This document shows, piece after piece, positions 16,931 through 25,800 of a stretch of DNA of 64,000 nt. The translations under genes and the position numbers were made by a program. Under the pieces are notes generated by a model, which had not been told where the DNA came from, did no database searches, and was given only the letters and a program-made list of their open reading frames with translations. Source of the DNA: Marinilongibacter aquaticus (GTDB lineage Bacteria; Bacteroidota; Bacteroidia; Cytophagales; Spirosomataceae). The stretch is from assembly GCF_020149935.1 (NCBI RefSeq), contig NZ_CP083757.1, positions 2,133,501-2,197,500 on the forward strand. The letters run 5' to 3'. The stretch's first letter is position 1. Every line of letters starts with the position of its first letter.

Positions 16931-17218
16931 GTGTTTTTTAAATGAAAGATAGTGATTGAATGGTTTTCATTTCTTTCCCGCCCCTAAAATATTTTTCGGG
17001 CGTTGGGCCGGCGTGCAGGCTCAACGCCCATTTACCTGAATGCTGAAACGCATAATAAATTCCCCATCATATATGAGATGAAGGTCATGTGGCCCCGGCT
17101 TTGGTGCAGCCACGAACCGGAATTGGACCCAATCGGTTGGAACAGGCAGAATGGATTCGATCTTGGAAACGGAATAAACGGGCGGGCCCTTGAAGTAAAG
17201 TTTGCTGCCAAAAGGGGC

Positions 17219-17920
17219 CTACCCTTTCCGCAGTACATCCAGCAGTCCGGCCACCCCTGCCTCTATCCCGGGGGCCAGCCCCGGGGAACAGTTCACTGCA
17301 AGATACTCCGTGAACGCCGCACGGGTCGGCCCCATCTCCCACTCCATGACGCTCAGGGAGAGCATCGGCCAGGCCTTGAGCTCCCTCATGAAACCGTAAA
17401 GGGGCATGTAGGGGCACCCGTAGTGGATCGCGTTGGCCAGCAGCTCGCGGTAGACCCCCTTGCCCAGGGCAAGCCCCATGTCGCCCACCACCTCGTGGGC
17501 GATGCAGTGCCCGCAGCCCTCCTTTAGGGCCCTCGCAAGGGCCGGCATGCCCTTGTCCTGAAAAAAGGTGTACAGATAGTCCACAAACCCCTCTTCGGTA
17601 CTGTCGCAAAGGTCCCTGCTGTAATAGGCGTACTCCCTTTTGAACAGCTCCAGCGAAAAATCATCCGGGTGCAGCCCGACCACGAAATCAATCACCTCCT
17701 CCTCTTTGGCCCTTATCTCTTCCAAGGACGGCCCGCGGCCCACGCCCGCCACCGAAACGGAATAGCGGGGCTTGGAGAACAGGTCGAAATAGTAGCTCTT
17801 GAAGAAAACGGTCTTCCGGCCGTGGGTCACCTGCACATAGAGCGGATGGGTCCAGTGCCCGTGGAGATCAACCTTTTTCAGGCGATCGTTAAGGTATGTC
17901 TTATAACTTATTTTGCTCAT
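17219..17920 (-). CDS. Unknown protein of the recombinase module, in-frame TAG followed by open tail
   Basis: A 233-codon frame (MSKISYKTYLNDRLKKVDLH). Residues 17-50 (HGHWTHPLYVQVTHGRKTVF) look like the arm-type DNA-binding fold of Bacteroidota integrases, but no recombinase catalytic domain follows; the rest is alpha-helical with no family I recognise. It is divergent from the serine recombinase module and shares its GC-rich codon use. The frame ends at TAG (17219-17221), yet the same frame stays open for another 65 protein-like codons (VYSVSKIESILPVPTDWVQF and HDLHLIYDGEFIMRFSI) to TGA at 17021-17023. It may thus be a gene truncated by a nonsense change, or a gene beside a remnant. Confidence 0.55.
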   Translation of the reverse strand: MSKISYKTYLNDRLKKVDLHGHWTHPLYVQVTHGRKTVFFKSYYFDLFSKPRYSVSVAGVGRGPSLEEIRAKEEEVIDFVVGLHPDDFSLELFKREYAYYSRDLCDSTEEGFVDYLYTFFQDKGMPALARALKEGCGHCIAHEVVGDMGLALGKGVYRELLANAIHYGCPYMPLYGFMRELKAWPMLSLSVMEWEMGPTRAAFTEYLAVNCSPGLAPGIEAGVAGLLDVLRKG

Positions 17921-18022
17921 CCCATATTCCTTTCACTGTCCAAAGACCGTATCCTTCCCATCAAATCCACCGCACCGGACTGCCGTCCTTCCGGTCAATG
18001 GCCCGCAAAATATATAAAAAAA

Positions 18023-18046
18023 TTTGATATTTTGGATTTTATCAAA
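18023..18046. promoter_or_regulatory. Inverted repeat in the divergent promoter region of the recombinase module
   Basis: TTTGATA (18023-18029) and TATCAAA (18040-18046) form a perfect 7-bp inverted repeat with a 10-nt spacer, in the AT-rich centre of the 203-bp gap between the two divergent transcription units. It is a plausible operator or recombinase binding half-site pair. Confidence 0.4.
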
Positions 18047-18123
18047 ACAAATCGCTAAATTAGTGGTACGAGTTTCCCTCTGCACGGAGCGGATGGTGTG
18101 AATGATAAAGTGGAGCGTGTATT

Positions 18124-18315
18124 ATGGAAAAACCAAAACCCGCACGGGCGGCAAACCCGCCGCACGAGAAAGGGCCGGGGGCATCGCCGGGGCAAACCGT
18201 GGCCGTCCTGGAATTCCTGCACCTGCTGGCCGGAATCCTGATCGACCAGCACTTGAAGGAACACGTCGGGAAATCCCCCGAAATCGAGTATACTGTTCAA
18301 TGTAAAACGGAATGA
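18124..18315 (+). CDS. Small protein upstream of the serine recombinase
   Basis: A 63-codon frame, MEKPKPARAANPPHEKG, then a hydrophobic helix-like part (TVAVLEFLHLLAGILIDQHL). It ends 4 nt before the recombinase ATG, the spacing of translationally coupled genes, and shares the GC-rich codon use. No family recognised. It may be an accessory factor of recombination; that is inferred from position alone. Confidence 0.5.
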   Translation: MEKPKPARAANPPHEKGPGASPGQTVAVLEFLHLLAGILIDQHLKEHVGKSPEIEYTVQCKTE

Positions 18316-18319
18316 GCGT

Positions 18320-19957
18320 ATGAAAGTAGCGGATCTGTACATTCGGGTAAGCACCGACGAACAAGCCGACAAGGGCTATTCGCAACGCAGCCAGGAGGAG
18401 CTGCTCCGCAAGTACTGCGGCATCAACAACATTTCCATCCGGCGGGTCATGTTCGAGGACCATTCGGCCAAGACCTTCGCCCGCCCCGAGTGGAAAGCCT
18501 ACCTGGCCGATTTAAGAAAGCACCGGGGCAGGGCCGGCCTTGTCCTGTTCCTGAAATGGGACCGGTTCAGCCGCAATGCCGGCGACGCCTACCAGATGAT
18601 CAACACCCTTCGGAAACTGGGGGTGGAGCCACAGGCCATCGAGCAGCCCCTGGACCTGTCCATCCCCGAAAACAAAATGATGCTGGCCTTCTACCTGGCC
18701 GCACCGGAAGTGGAAAACGACCGGAGGGCACTGAACGTCATCCATGGCATGCGGAGGGCAAGGAAAGAGGGGCGTTACATGGGGCTGGCCCCGGTGGGCT
18801 ACATCAACAGGACCGACGCGGCGGGGAAAAAGAGCATCGTGCCCCACGAGCCCCAGGCAGGAATCCTCAAGTGGGCCTTCAGGGAACTGGCCAAGGGCCT
18901 GCACAATACCGAGCAGGTATTCAGGAGGGCCAAGGAAAAGGGATTCAGGGGCTCCAAGGGGCTTTTCTGGTTCGCCATACGGAACCCCGTGTACTGCGGG
19001 AAGATATTCATCCCCGAGTACAGGGACGAGGAAAGCCGTTTCGTCAAAGGGCTCCACGAAAGCCTGGTCCCGGAAGACCTGTTCTACAAAGTGCAGGACG
19101 TGCTGGACGGGAGGAAAAGAAACGGGTACCGCCTGAAAATGGTCTCCAAATCCTCCCTGCCCCTGCGGGGGTTCCTGGTCTGCCCCTCCTGCGGCAAAAT
19201 GCTGACCGGAAGTGCCTCCAAGGGCCAGTTCAAATACTACACCTACTACCACTGCTCCGGCGGCTGCAGGTTCAGGCACAGGGCCGACGCAATAAATGAC
19301 CTGCTGGTACGCGAGCTCAAAAAGTACGTCCCCCGCCCCGAGATCGCCGGACTGTTCAAGACCGTCCTGCGGCGGACCTGGAAGGAACGCACGTCCCACC
19401 TCCGTAAGGACCGCGAAAAGCTCGCGAAAGAGATCGGGGAACTCGAAGGCAGGCTGGCCTATATCCGTGACCTACTGGTTTCAAGGCAGATCGAGCCCGA
19501 GGATTACAGGGACATGAAATCCGAATACGGCCAAAAGAAAGACCGCCTGAATGCCGAACTGGCGGGCCTGTCCAATCGGGATGCAACTATTGAGCCACTG
19601 CTCAACAAAGCCATCGATTCGCTGTTGAAGCTCGACACGATTTACGAAAAAGCCGAAATGGAGAAAAAACGGGAGATAATAAGTTCGATCTTCCCCGAAA
19701 AAATCCATTTTGAAAACGGGACTCTTCGAACTGTCAGGGTCAATGAAGCCATAAAGTGCATCTACCTGATAAACAGCCATTTACAGATAAAACAAAAAAG
19801 ACAAGCCAGAAAAAATTCTGGCTTGTCTTGTCAAGTCGGGGTGACTGGATTCGAACCAGCGGCCACACGCCCCCCAGACGTGTACTCTAACCGGGCTGAG
19901 CTACACCCCGAAAATCCGCTTCTTGCTCAAGTTTCGAAACGGATGGCAAACTTATAA
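18320..19957 (+). CDS. Large serine recombinase, C-terminus reading through a tRNA gene
   Basis: A 545-residue site-specific recombinase. The resolvase domain starts MKVADLYIRVSTDEQ with catalytic Ser11 and FLKWDRFSRN carrying the conserved Arg pair. A Recombinase domain follows (APVGYINRTD, AIRNPVYCGKIFIPEYRD), then a zinc ribbon (CPSCGKML and YYHCSGGC) and a coiled coil (REKLAKEIGELEGRLAYI). These catalyse integration and excision of mobile elements through a 5'-phosphoserine intermediate. The last 50 or so codons (from about 19800) are the antisense of a tRNA-Pro gene and its terminator (VGVTGFEPAATRPPD), so the native end was probably replaced when the element joined this locus, or the reading frame was always open into the target. 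GC content drops near codon 430. Confidence 0.9.
   Translation: MKVADLYIRVSTDEQADKGYSQRSQEELLRKYCGINNISIRRVMFEDHSAKTFARPEWKAYLADLRKHRGRAGLVLFLKWDRFSRNAGDAYQMINTLRKLGVEPQAIEQPLDLSIPENKMMLAFYLAAPEVENDRRALNVIHGMRRARKEGRYMGLAPVGYINRTDAAGKKSIVPHEPQAGILKWAFRELAKGLHNTEQVFRRAKEKGFRGSKGLFWFAIRNPVYCGKIFIPEYRDEESRFVKGLHESLVPEDLFYKVQDVLDGRKRNGYRLKMVSKSSLPLRGFLVCPSCGKMLTGSASKGQFKYYTYYHCSGGCRFRHRADAINDLLVRELKKYVPRPEIAGLFKTVLRRTWKERTSHLRKDREKLAKEIGELEGRLAYIRDLLVSRQIEPEDYRDMKSEYGQKKDRLNAELAGLSNRDATIEPLLNKAIDSLLKLDTIYEKAEMEKKREIISSIFPEKIHFENGTLRTVRVNEAIKCIYLINSHLQIKQKRQARKNSGLSCQVGVTGFEPAATRPPDVYSNRAELHPENPLLAQVSKRMANL
19798..19829 (-). terminator. Terminator of tRNA-Pro
   Basis: Perfect 14-bp stem, AAGACAAGCCAGAA (19798-19811) with TTCTGGCTTGTCTT (19816-19829), loop of 4 A, followed on the minus strand by a T-run (complement of 19794-19799). 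It lies 6 nt beyond the 3' end of the tRNA and inside the recombinase reading frame. Confidence 0.8.
19836..19910 (-). tRNA. tRNA-Pro (anticodon GGG)
   Basis: Read on the minus strand, the acceptor arm CGGGGTG pairs with CACCCCG and discriminator A; D arm GCTC/GAGT; anticodon stem CACGT/GCGTG encloses the loop CTGGGGG, giving anticodon GGG; T arm GCTGG-TTCGAAT-CCAGT. CCA is not encoded. Promoter elements TTG (19973-19971) and TAAGTTTG (19954-19947) lie upstream. A probable integration target, since a serine recombinase gene abuts its 3' end. Confidence 0.92.
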
Positions 19958-19973
19958 AGTTTTCATTTTTCAA
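19947..19973 (-). promoter_or_regulatory. Promoter of tRNA-Pro
   Basis: On the minus strand TTG (19973-19971), 16 nt, TAAGTTTG (19954-19947), followed 36 nt later by the 5' end of the tRNA. The recombinase frame ends at 19957, inside this promoter. Confidence 0.55.
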
Positions 19974-19987
19974 ACAATTATTCTGTT

Positions 19988-21058
19988 CTATTTATACGCC
20001 GTGATCGTCTCGATTGAGCCGTCGTCCAAATGCCGCAATGGCGTCATTTTTACATTACGCAGGTGGTTTTTCCCGCTAAGCTGCGTATCGTGATAAAACA
20101 AATACCATTGCCCCTCAAATTCTACAATGGAATGGTGGTTGGTCCAGCCTTGTACAGGGTTGAGCACCACACCCTTGTATGTAAAGGGCCCAAAAGGGTT
20201 ATCGCCCACTGCATACACGATCTTGTGCGTATCGCCCGTGGAGTAGCTGAAATAGTACTTGCCCTCGTATTTGTGCATCCACGAAGCCTCAAAGAAACGT
20301 TTGTCGTGATTGCCAGAAAGAATCACTGCACCATTTTCATCCCATATTTGCAAATCCTTTGGAGCTTGGACAAAAGTTTTCATATCTGCATTCAATTGAG
20401 CCACTTTCGGCAAAAGTCCAGGCTCATTGTCGGCCGGCTGTTCTTCTGTTTTCACCAATTCGCCAGTCGACCAATACTGCAACTGTCCGCCCCAAATCCC
20501 ACCGAAATACATGTAATAGCTTCCGTCGTCGTCTTGAAAAACCGCCGGATCCATGCTGATGCTGCCCGGAATGGGTTCAGGTTCGGCCACAAAAGGTCCT
20601 TCGGGCTTATCGCCCACAGCCACTCCGATATGAAAAATGTCTTCTTTATCCTTTGCCGGAAAATACAGATAATATTTACCGTCCTTTTCGGCGGCATCGG
20701 GAGCCCACATTTGCCTTCCCGCCCAAGGCACGTCGGCAATATCCAAGGCCACTCCGTGAACCTGCACTTCCCCGCCCGGCTTATCCATTGAAAGCACGCG
20801 GTAATCTTTCATGGCATACTGCGAGCCTAGGTCGTCGTCTGGAATGCCTACATCGATATCGTGCGACGGATAGACATAGATCTTGCCCTCAAATACATGA
20901 GCCGAAGGGTCTGCGGTATAAATTTCGGAAACCAAAGGTTGAGAAATGGGTTCGGGAGATTCCCCTTCCGTTTTCTTCTCTTCTGTTTGTTCGGCCGAAT
21001 GGCAAGCAAGGGTAAAAGTGGCTAAAGCCAAGCCAAGTGGAAATAATGTACTCTTCAT
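19988..21058 (-). CDS. GH43-family glycoside hydrolase lipoprotein
   Basis: A 356-residue lipoprotein starting MKSTLFPLGLALATFTLACH (lipobox LAC). It has the five-bladed propeller signatures of GH43: catalytic base Asp in IYTADPSAHVFEGK, pKa-tuning Asp in SMDPAVFQDDDG, and acid Glu in RFFEASWMHKYEGKYYF; MWAPDAAEKDGKYYLYF is also typical. GH43 enzymes release arabinose or xylose from hemicellulose or pectin side chains; specificity cannot be set here. The frame extends 30 codons upstream, but only the ATG at 21058 gives a signal sequence. Divergent from the RRM gene. The nearby cellobiose 2-epimerase-like gene fits a plant-polysaccharide niche. Confidence 0.85.
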   Translation of the reverse strand: MKSTLFPLGLALATFTLACHSAEQTEEKKTEGESPEPISQPLVSEIYTADPSAHVFEGKIYVYPSHDIDVGIPDDDLGSQYAMKDYRVLSMDKPGGEVQVHGVALDIADVPWAGRQMWAPDAAEKDGKYYLYFPAKDKEDIFHIGVAVGDKPEGPFVAEPEPIPGSISMDPAVFQDDDGSYYMYFGGIWGGQLQYWSTGELVKTEEQPADNEPGLLPKVAQLNADMKTFVQAPKDLQIWDENGAVILSGNHDKRFFEASWMHKYEGKYYFSYSTGDTHKIVYAVGDNPFGPFTYKGVVLNPVQGWTNHHSIVEFEGQWYLFYHDTQLSGKNHLRNVKMTPLRHLDDGSIETITAYK

Positions 21059-21148
21059 ATTTAAACAGGTTAATTGCAATTTCAATCGGTTGCAAAATAC
21101 ACATTTATTAAAAATAATCGGAGAAAGTAATTTCAAAAAGCATTTCAC

Positions 21149-21156
21149 TAAATTTG
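21149..21156 (+). promoter_or_regulatory. Candidate -7 element of the RRM gene
   Basis: TAAATTTG matches TAnnTTTG and lies 16 nt before the ATG at 21173. No clear TTG is seen at the usual distance upstream. Confidence 0.35.
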
Positions 21157-21172
21157 TATTTTAATTTACAAC

Positions 21173-21559
21173 ATGGATATATTCGTCACCAATCTGCCTT
21201 TCAAGATCACAGAAGAAGAGTTGAAAAATTTCTTCGAAACATACGGCACTGTGGAAGGAGTCAATCTGGTTAAAGACCACAAAACCCGCCAAAACAAAGG
21301 CTATGGTTTCGTGTCTATGCCCAATGAAGCCGAAGGCAAGAAGGCAATTGCCAAGGCCAACGGCTCGGAGCTTGGTGGCCGAAACATCAGCGTGAGCCTT
21401 TCACAGAAAAAAGAAGAGAAGAAAGAGGAAACAAAAAATGCTTTGCCTTTTTGGAAAAGAAAAGTGAAACCGAAGCAAAAACTGGTGACATTCGACGGCG
21501 ACAAAGAACCCGAAGTGCGTAAAAAGAAAAAAGGGCAAGGGCGAGGCACAAAATATTGA
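21173..21559 (+). CDS. RRM-type RNA-binding protein
   Basis: A 128-residue protein with one RNA recognition motif at residues 1-78: RNP2 MDIFVTNLP and RNP1 KGYGFVSM are intact. A basic tail (KKEEKKEETK, VRKKKKGQGRGTKY) follows. Such single-RRM proteins in Bacteroidota are small RNA chaperones, often cold-inducible. It is monocistronic; a 7-bp hairpin (21579-21596) lies between it and the epimerase gene. Confidence 0.88.
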   Translation: MDIFVTNLPFKITEEELKNFFETYGTVEGVNLVKDHKTRQNKGYGFVSMPNEAEGKKAIAKANGSELGGRNISVSLSQKKEEKKEETKNALPFWKRKVKPKQKLVTFDGDKEPEVRKKKKGQGRGTKY

Positions 21560-21620
21560 GGGGGCAATTTGCTTATTCTAAGGAAGCAATTCCTTAAATT
21601 CGTGGAAAAACCTATTGTAA

Positions 21621-22826
21621 ATGACCCTTCCTAACTTCAAAAACGAGGTTCGTGATGAATTTTTCAACCTTCTCGACTTCTGGATAAATTATGCTGTAGA
21701 CCAAAAAAACGGCGGATTCTACGGTACAATTGACAAAGACAACAAGCCGCATTTTACAAACAAATCTTGCGTGGCCATAAGCCGCATACTTTGGGGTTTC
21801 AGTGCATCCATTCACTTTTTGAAAAACCACAAAGAACTCGCCGAAAGCGGAACATACATAAAAAAACTTGAGCCGCTCTGCAAGCGGGCCTTTGATTACC
21901 TCACCCAGCACTTTTGGGATAAAGAATACGGCGGTGTGTATTGGCAAGTAGATGCCCAAGGGCAACCGCAAACGCCCAAAAAGCAAATTTATGCCCACAG
22001 CTTTTATGTATACGGCATGAGTGAGTACTACCGGGCCACAGCTTATGCTCCGGCAAAAGAACAGGCACTGAAATGTTTCAAGGCCATTGTAGACCATGCC
22101 TACGACAAACAAAACGGAGGATATATCGAAGCCTACAACCAAGATTGGTCGGAAACGGACGATTATATTCTTTCGAAAGGGCAATCGCGGAAATCGATGA
22201 ACACCCACCTCCACGTGCTCGAATGTTTCACCAACCTCTACCGCATCGACCAGTCGGAAAGTGTGCGTTTTCATCTCAAACATTGCCTCGAAACTGTTTT
22301 GTATAAAATCATTGGCAAAAACGAAACCCACCAGACCTTGTTTTTCAATGACACTTGGCAGCCTCAAGTGGATATCGTATCCTTTGGCCATGATATCGAG
22401 GCGAGCTGGCTGATTTTGGAAGCCGCAGAGGTATTGGGCGATGAAGAGCTCTTGGATTTCTGCAAAAGCAAATGCCTCGAACTCGCTTCCCATTCCACCG
22501 ATGGGCTGCAGGCCGATGGCGGGATGATCTACGAAAGAGACCGCAAAACACAGCACGAAAACGATTCTCGCGATTGGTGGGTGATGGCCGAAGCCATGGT
22601 CGGGTTTTACAATGCCTATCAAATGTCTGGCAAGGTGATTTACCTTACACGTGCTCAACGCAGCTGGGATTTCATTCAAAACCACCTCATCGACCATGAA
22701 AAAGGCGAATGGTTTGGCGGTGTGAATGCCGAGCACAAAGTGGTGAACACCACAAAAGCCAGCCCTTGGAAAGCCCCCTACCATAACCTGAGGTCCTGCA
22801 TGGAAATTTACAGGAGAATTGGCTAA
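21621..22826 (+). CDS. N-acylglucosamine 2-epimerase family, cellobiose 2-epimerase-like
   Basis: A 401-residue cytoplasmic (alpha/alpha)6-barrel enzyme without signal peptide. FWINYAVDQKNGGFYGTIDK at the N-terminus, the central VSFGHDIEASWLILEAAEVL with a catalytic His, and the C-terminal GGVNAEHK with SPWKAPYHNLRSCMEIY are close to bacterial cellobiose 2-epimerases, which turn cellobiose or mannobiose into the 2-epimer for phosphorolysis. An N-acylglucosamine 2-epimerase activity cannot be excluded. It is followed after 27 nt by the VCBS lipoprotein and may share its transcript. Confidence 0.85.
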   Translation: MTLPNFKNEVRDEFFNLLDFWINYAVDQKNGGFYGTIDKDNKPHFTNKSCVAISRILWGFSASIHFLKNHKELAESGTYIKKLEPLCKRAFDYLTQHFWDKEYGGVYWQVDAQGQPQTPKKQIYAHSFYVYGMSEYYRATAYAPAKEQALKCFKAIVDHAYDKQNGGYIEAYNQDWSETDDYILSKGQSRKSMNTHLHVLECFTNLYRIDQSESVRFHLKHCLETVLYKIIGKNETHQTLFFNDTWQPQVDIVSFGHDIEASWLILEAAEVLGDEELLDFCKSKCLELASHSTDGLQADGGMIYERDRKTQHENDSRDWWVMAEAMVGFYNAYQMSGKVIYLTRAQRSWDFIQNHLIDHEKGEWFGGVNAEHKVVNTTKASPWKAPYHNLRSCMEIYRRIG

Positions 22827-22853
22827 TTTTGAACAATAGCCATTCGACCGAAT

Positions 22854-25800
22854 TTGAAAAATCTGCTGTCTGTATTCGCCCTTGCTTTTTTGGCTTTGGC
22901 CTGTGAGAAAGAAAATAAAGCCTTGTTTTCCGAAATTCCTGTGGAGCATTCTCAGATATATTTCGAAAACCGCATTGTGGAAAACGAGCAATACAATGTA
23001 TTCGATTTTCACAACCTCTACAATGGTGGCGGCGTAGCCCTTGTCGATGTAAACCAAGATGATTTGCTCGATATTTACCTGACGGGAAATCAGGTGACGG
23101 ACAAACTGTATTTGAATCGGGGCAATTTCGAATTCGAAGACATTTCTGAGGCGGCTGGAATTGTAAGCTCCGATTGGTCGACCGGCGTGGCCATTGCCGA
23201 TGTAAATGGCGACGGCCTTCCCGATATTTATGTCTGCAAATCGGGCAACGAAGAGGGCAAAAAACACCAAGATAAGCTTTACATAAACGATGGCGACCTG
23301 CATTTCAGAGAAGAAGCCCAAGCCCGGGGGATAGTAGACACCTGCTATTCCACGCATGCAGCCTTTGTCGACTTCGATAAAGACGGCGACATGGATTTGT
23401 ACGTACTCACCACATCCAACATTATTCGCAACCCAAACCTCTTGCACAAAAAGGACCATTACGGCGACTATGCTCTGGACAAACTCTATATCAACGACGG
23501 CAAGGGGCATTTTACCGAAGAAGGAAAAAAACGCGGCATCGACCAGAACACCCACGGTTTAGGCCTAGCCGTAGGCGACATAAACGGCGACGGCTGGGAA
23601 GACTTTTTTGCCTCCAGCGATTTCTTGCCCAACGATGTAGTGTATATCAACAATCAAGACGGCACTTTCTCTGAAATGGCCAAAGAATTGTTACCCTATC
23701 AGAGCCGCTTTTCCATGGGCAACGACCTCGGAGATTTGGACAACGACGGCCTTTTGGACATCATTACCGTGGATATGCTTCCACCCGACAACCTCCGGCA
23801 AAAGAGGATGTTGATGACTTCGTACCATGTGTTTGAAACCGAACAAACTTTGGATTATCAAGCAGAATTTGCCCGAAACATGCTGTTTAAAAATTTGGGC
23901 ACCGACCAAAATGGCCTCAGCCATTTCACTGAAATTGGGCAACTTACGGGCCTTGCCGCGACAGACTGGTCTTGGGCTCCTCTGTTTGTCGATCTCGACA
24001 ACGACGGACTGAAAGATGTCTACGTGAGCAACGGCTATCTGCGTGATGTCACCAACTCCGACTTTGTGGCCAACAATTTAAATTTCAGCCAAAGTGCAAT
24101 TTCGAAAAGCGACATGCGGAATTTCATGAACCAAAGTGCCCTCCGTCTTCCGAAACTCGAAAGCAAAAATCAGTTTTTCAGGCAAACTGCTCCACTGGCT
24201 TTCGAAGAAAAAACCGAATCTTGGATAGCGGAAAAACCCAACTTCTCGAATGGGGCAATCTTTGGCGATTTGGACAACGACGGTGATTTAGATTATGTGT
24301 GCAGCAACATCAACGCCAAAATTTCGCTCTACCGTAACGAAAGCCGAAACCGACACCTGAGCATCAAACTGGAAGGAAAACAGGGAAATATTTTTGGACA
24401 AGGAGCCCGAATTTCGGTCGAAATTGAAGGCCAAAAGCAAACTTATATCCAAAACCTTTCTCGTGGATACCGCTCTTCGTTTTCGCCCGAAATAATTGTA
24501 GGGTGCGGGAAAGCCGAAAAAATCGATCGCGTCGAAATCGTGTGGCCCTCGGGAATGTCTGAAATACGCGAAAATATTCCCACCAACGAAAAAATTGTGC
24601 TCAAAGAAAGCGAGGCCACAAAACCCGCCAAGCCCGAGTACAAAACCCTTGCCCTTTTTGAGGAAATACCAAGTGCCGTTTCACACAAAGAAACAGAATT
24701 CATCGATTATTATCGCGAGAATTTACTGCTGCACAAATATTCAAAGCCCGGACCAGCTGTGGCCAAAGCCGACTTAGATGGCGATGGCTTCGACGACTTG
24801 TTCGTCGGGGGGAACACCAATCTTCAGCAAAAAATTTACACCTCGGAAGCCACAGAAGTTTGGAGCCAGCCCAGCCTGGGAGAAGATGCAGACGCTCTTT
24901 TCTTTGACGCAAACAAGGACGGCATGCCTGACCTTTATGTCGTTTCGGGTTCCAATGAATTCGATCATTATCAAGATCAATTGCTAATAAACAAAGGCCA
25001 ATATCGGTTTGAAAAAGCCGTTTTGCCATCTATGGATATTCCCGGAAAATGTGCGGTCTCCTTTGATTTTGATCAAGATGGCGACCAAGATATTCTGCGA
25101 ATCGGTGCTGTACTGCCGGGAGCGTTTCCCAAAGTAGCCCAATCCTTTTTGCTCATCAATGAAAACGGACAGTTCAAGGCCCAAGCGTTCGGGAATTTGG
25201 GACTGGCCACCGCTGTACAATCGGTCGACCTCAATAAGGACCAATGGCCAGACATTGTGGTGGTGGGCGAATTTATGGCTCCTCAAATTTGGCTAAACCA
25301 AAAGGGCCAATTCGAAAAAATGGATGCCCTGGATACGCTGAAAGGACTTTGGAATACCGTGGAAGCCGCGGATTTAGATCAGGACGGCTATACCGATTTA
25401 ATCCTCGGAAACATTGGAAAAAATTACCGTTACACTTTCGACGAGCAGCATCCGCTGAGCATAAACGAAACAGAGAACGGGAAAGGCTTTTTGCCTTCCT
25501 ATTTCTTGCAGGGAGTGGAATATCCACTTTCGAACAGGGATGAGCTGATCAGACAATTTCCCTTTCTGCGTGCAAAATTTCCAGACTACGAAAGCTACGC
25601 ACAAGCCAATATGGAAAGCCTGCGAAACGATTTTCCTCTCTCCAAGCTCAAAGCCAATAAAATGCAGAGCCTTATTCTTTGGAACAAAGAAGGGAAAGGT
25701 TTTGATGTACAACTCTTGCCAGAAGAAGTGCAACAAAGCCCCGTACAGGCCATTTTGGCGATCGACTACAACAAGGATCAAAAAATCGATTTACTTCTGG

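Noticed and set aside
21579..21596. Hairpin TAAGGAA-GCAA-TTCCTTA between RRM and epimerase genes
   Set aside because: Only 7 bp, AT-rich and without a T-run; too weak to call a terminator or operator.
21612..23555. 647-codon minus-strand frame
   Set aside because: Runs antisense across the epimerase and VCBS genes, both clearly real; no recognisable domain.
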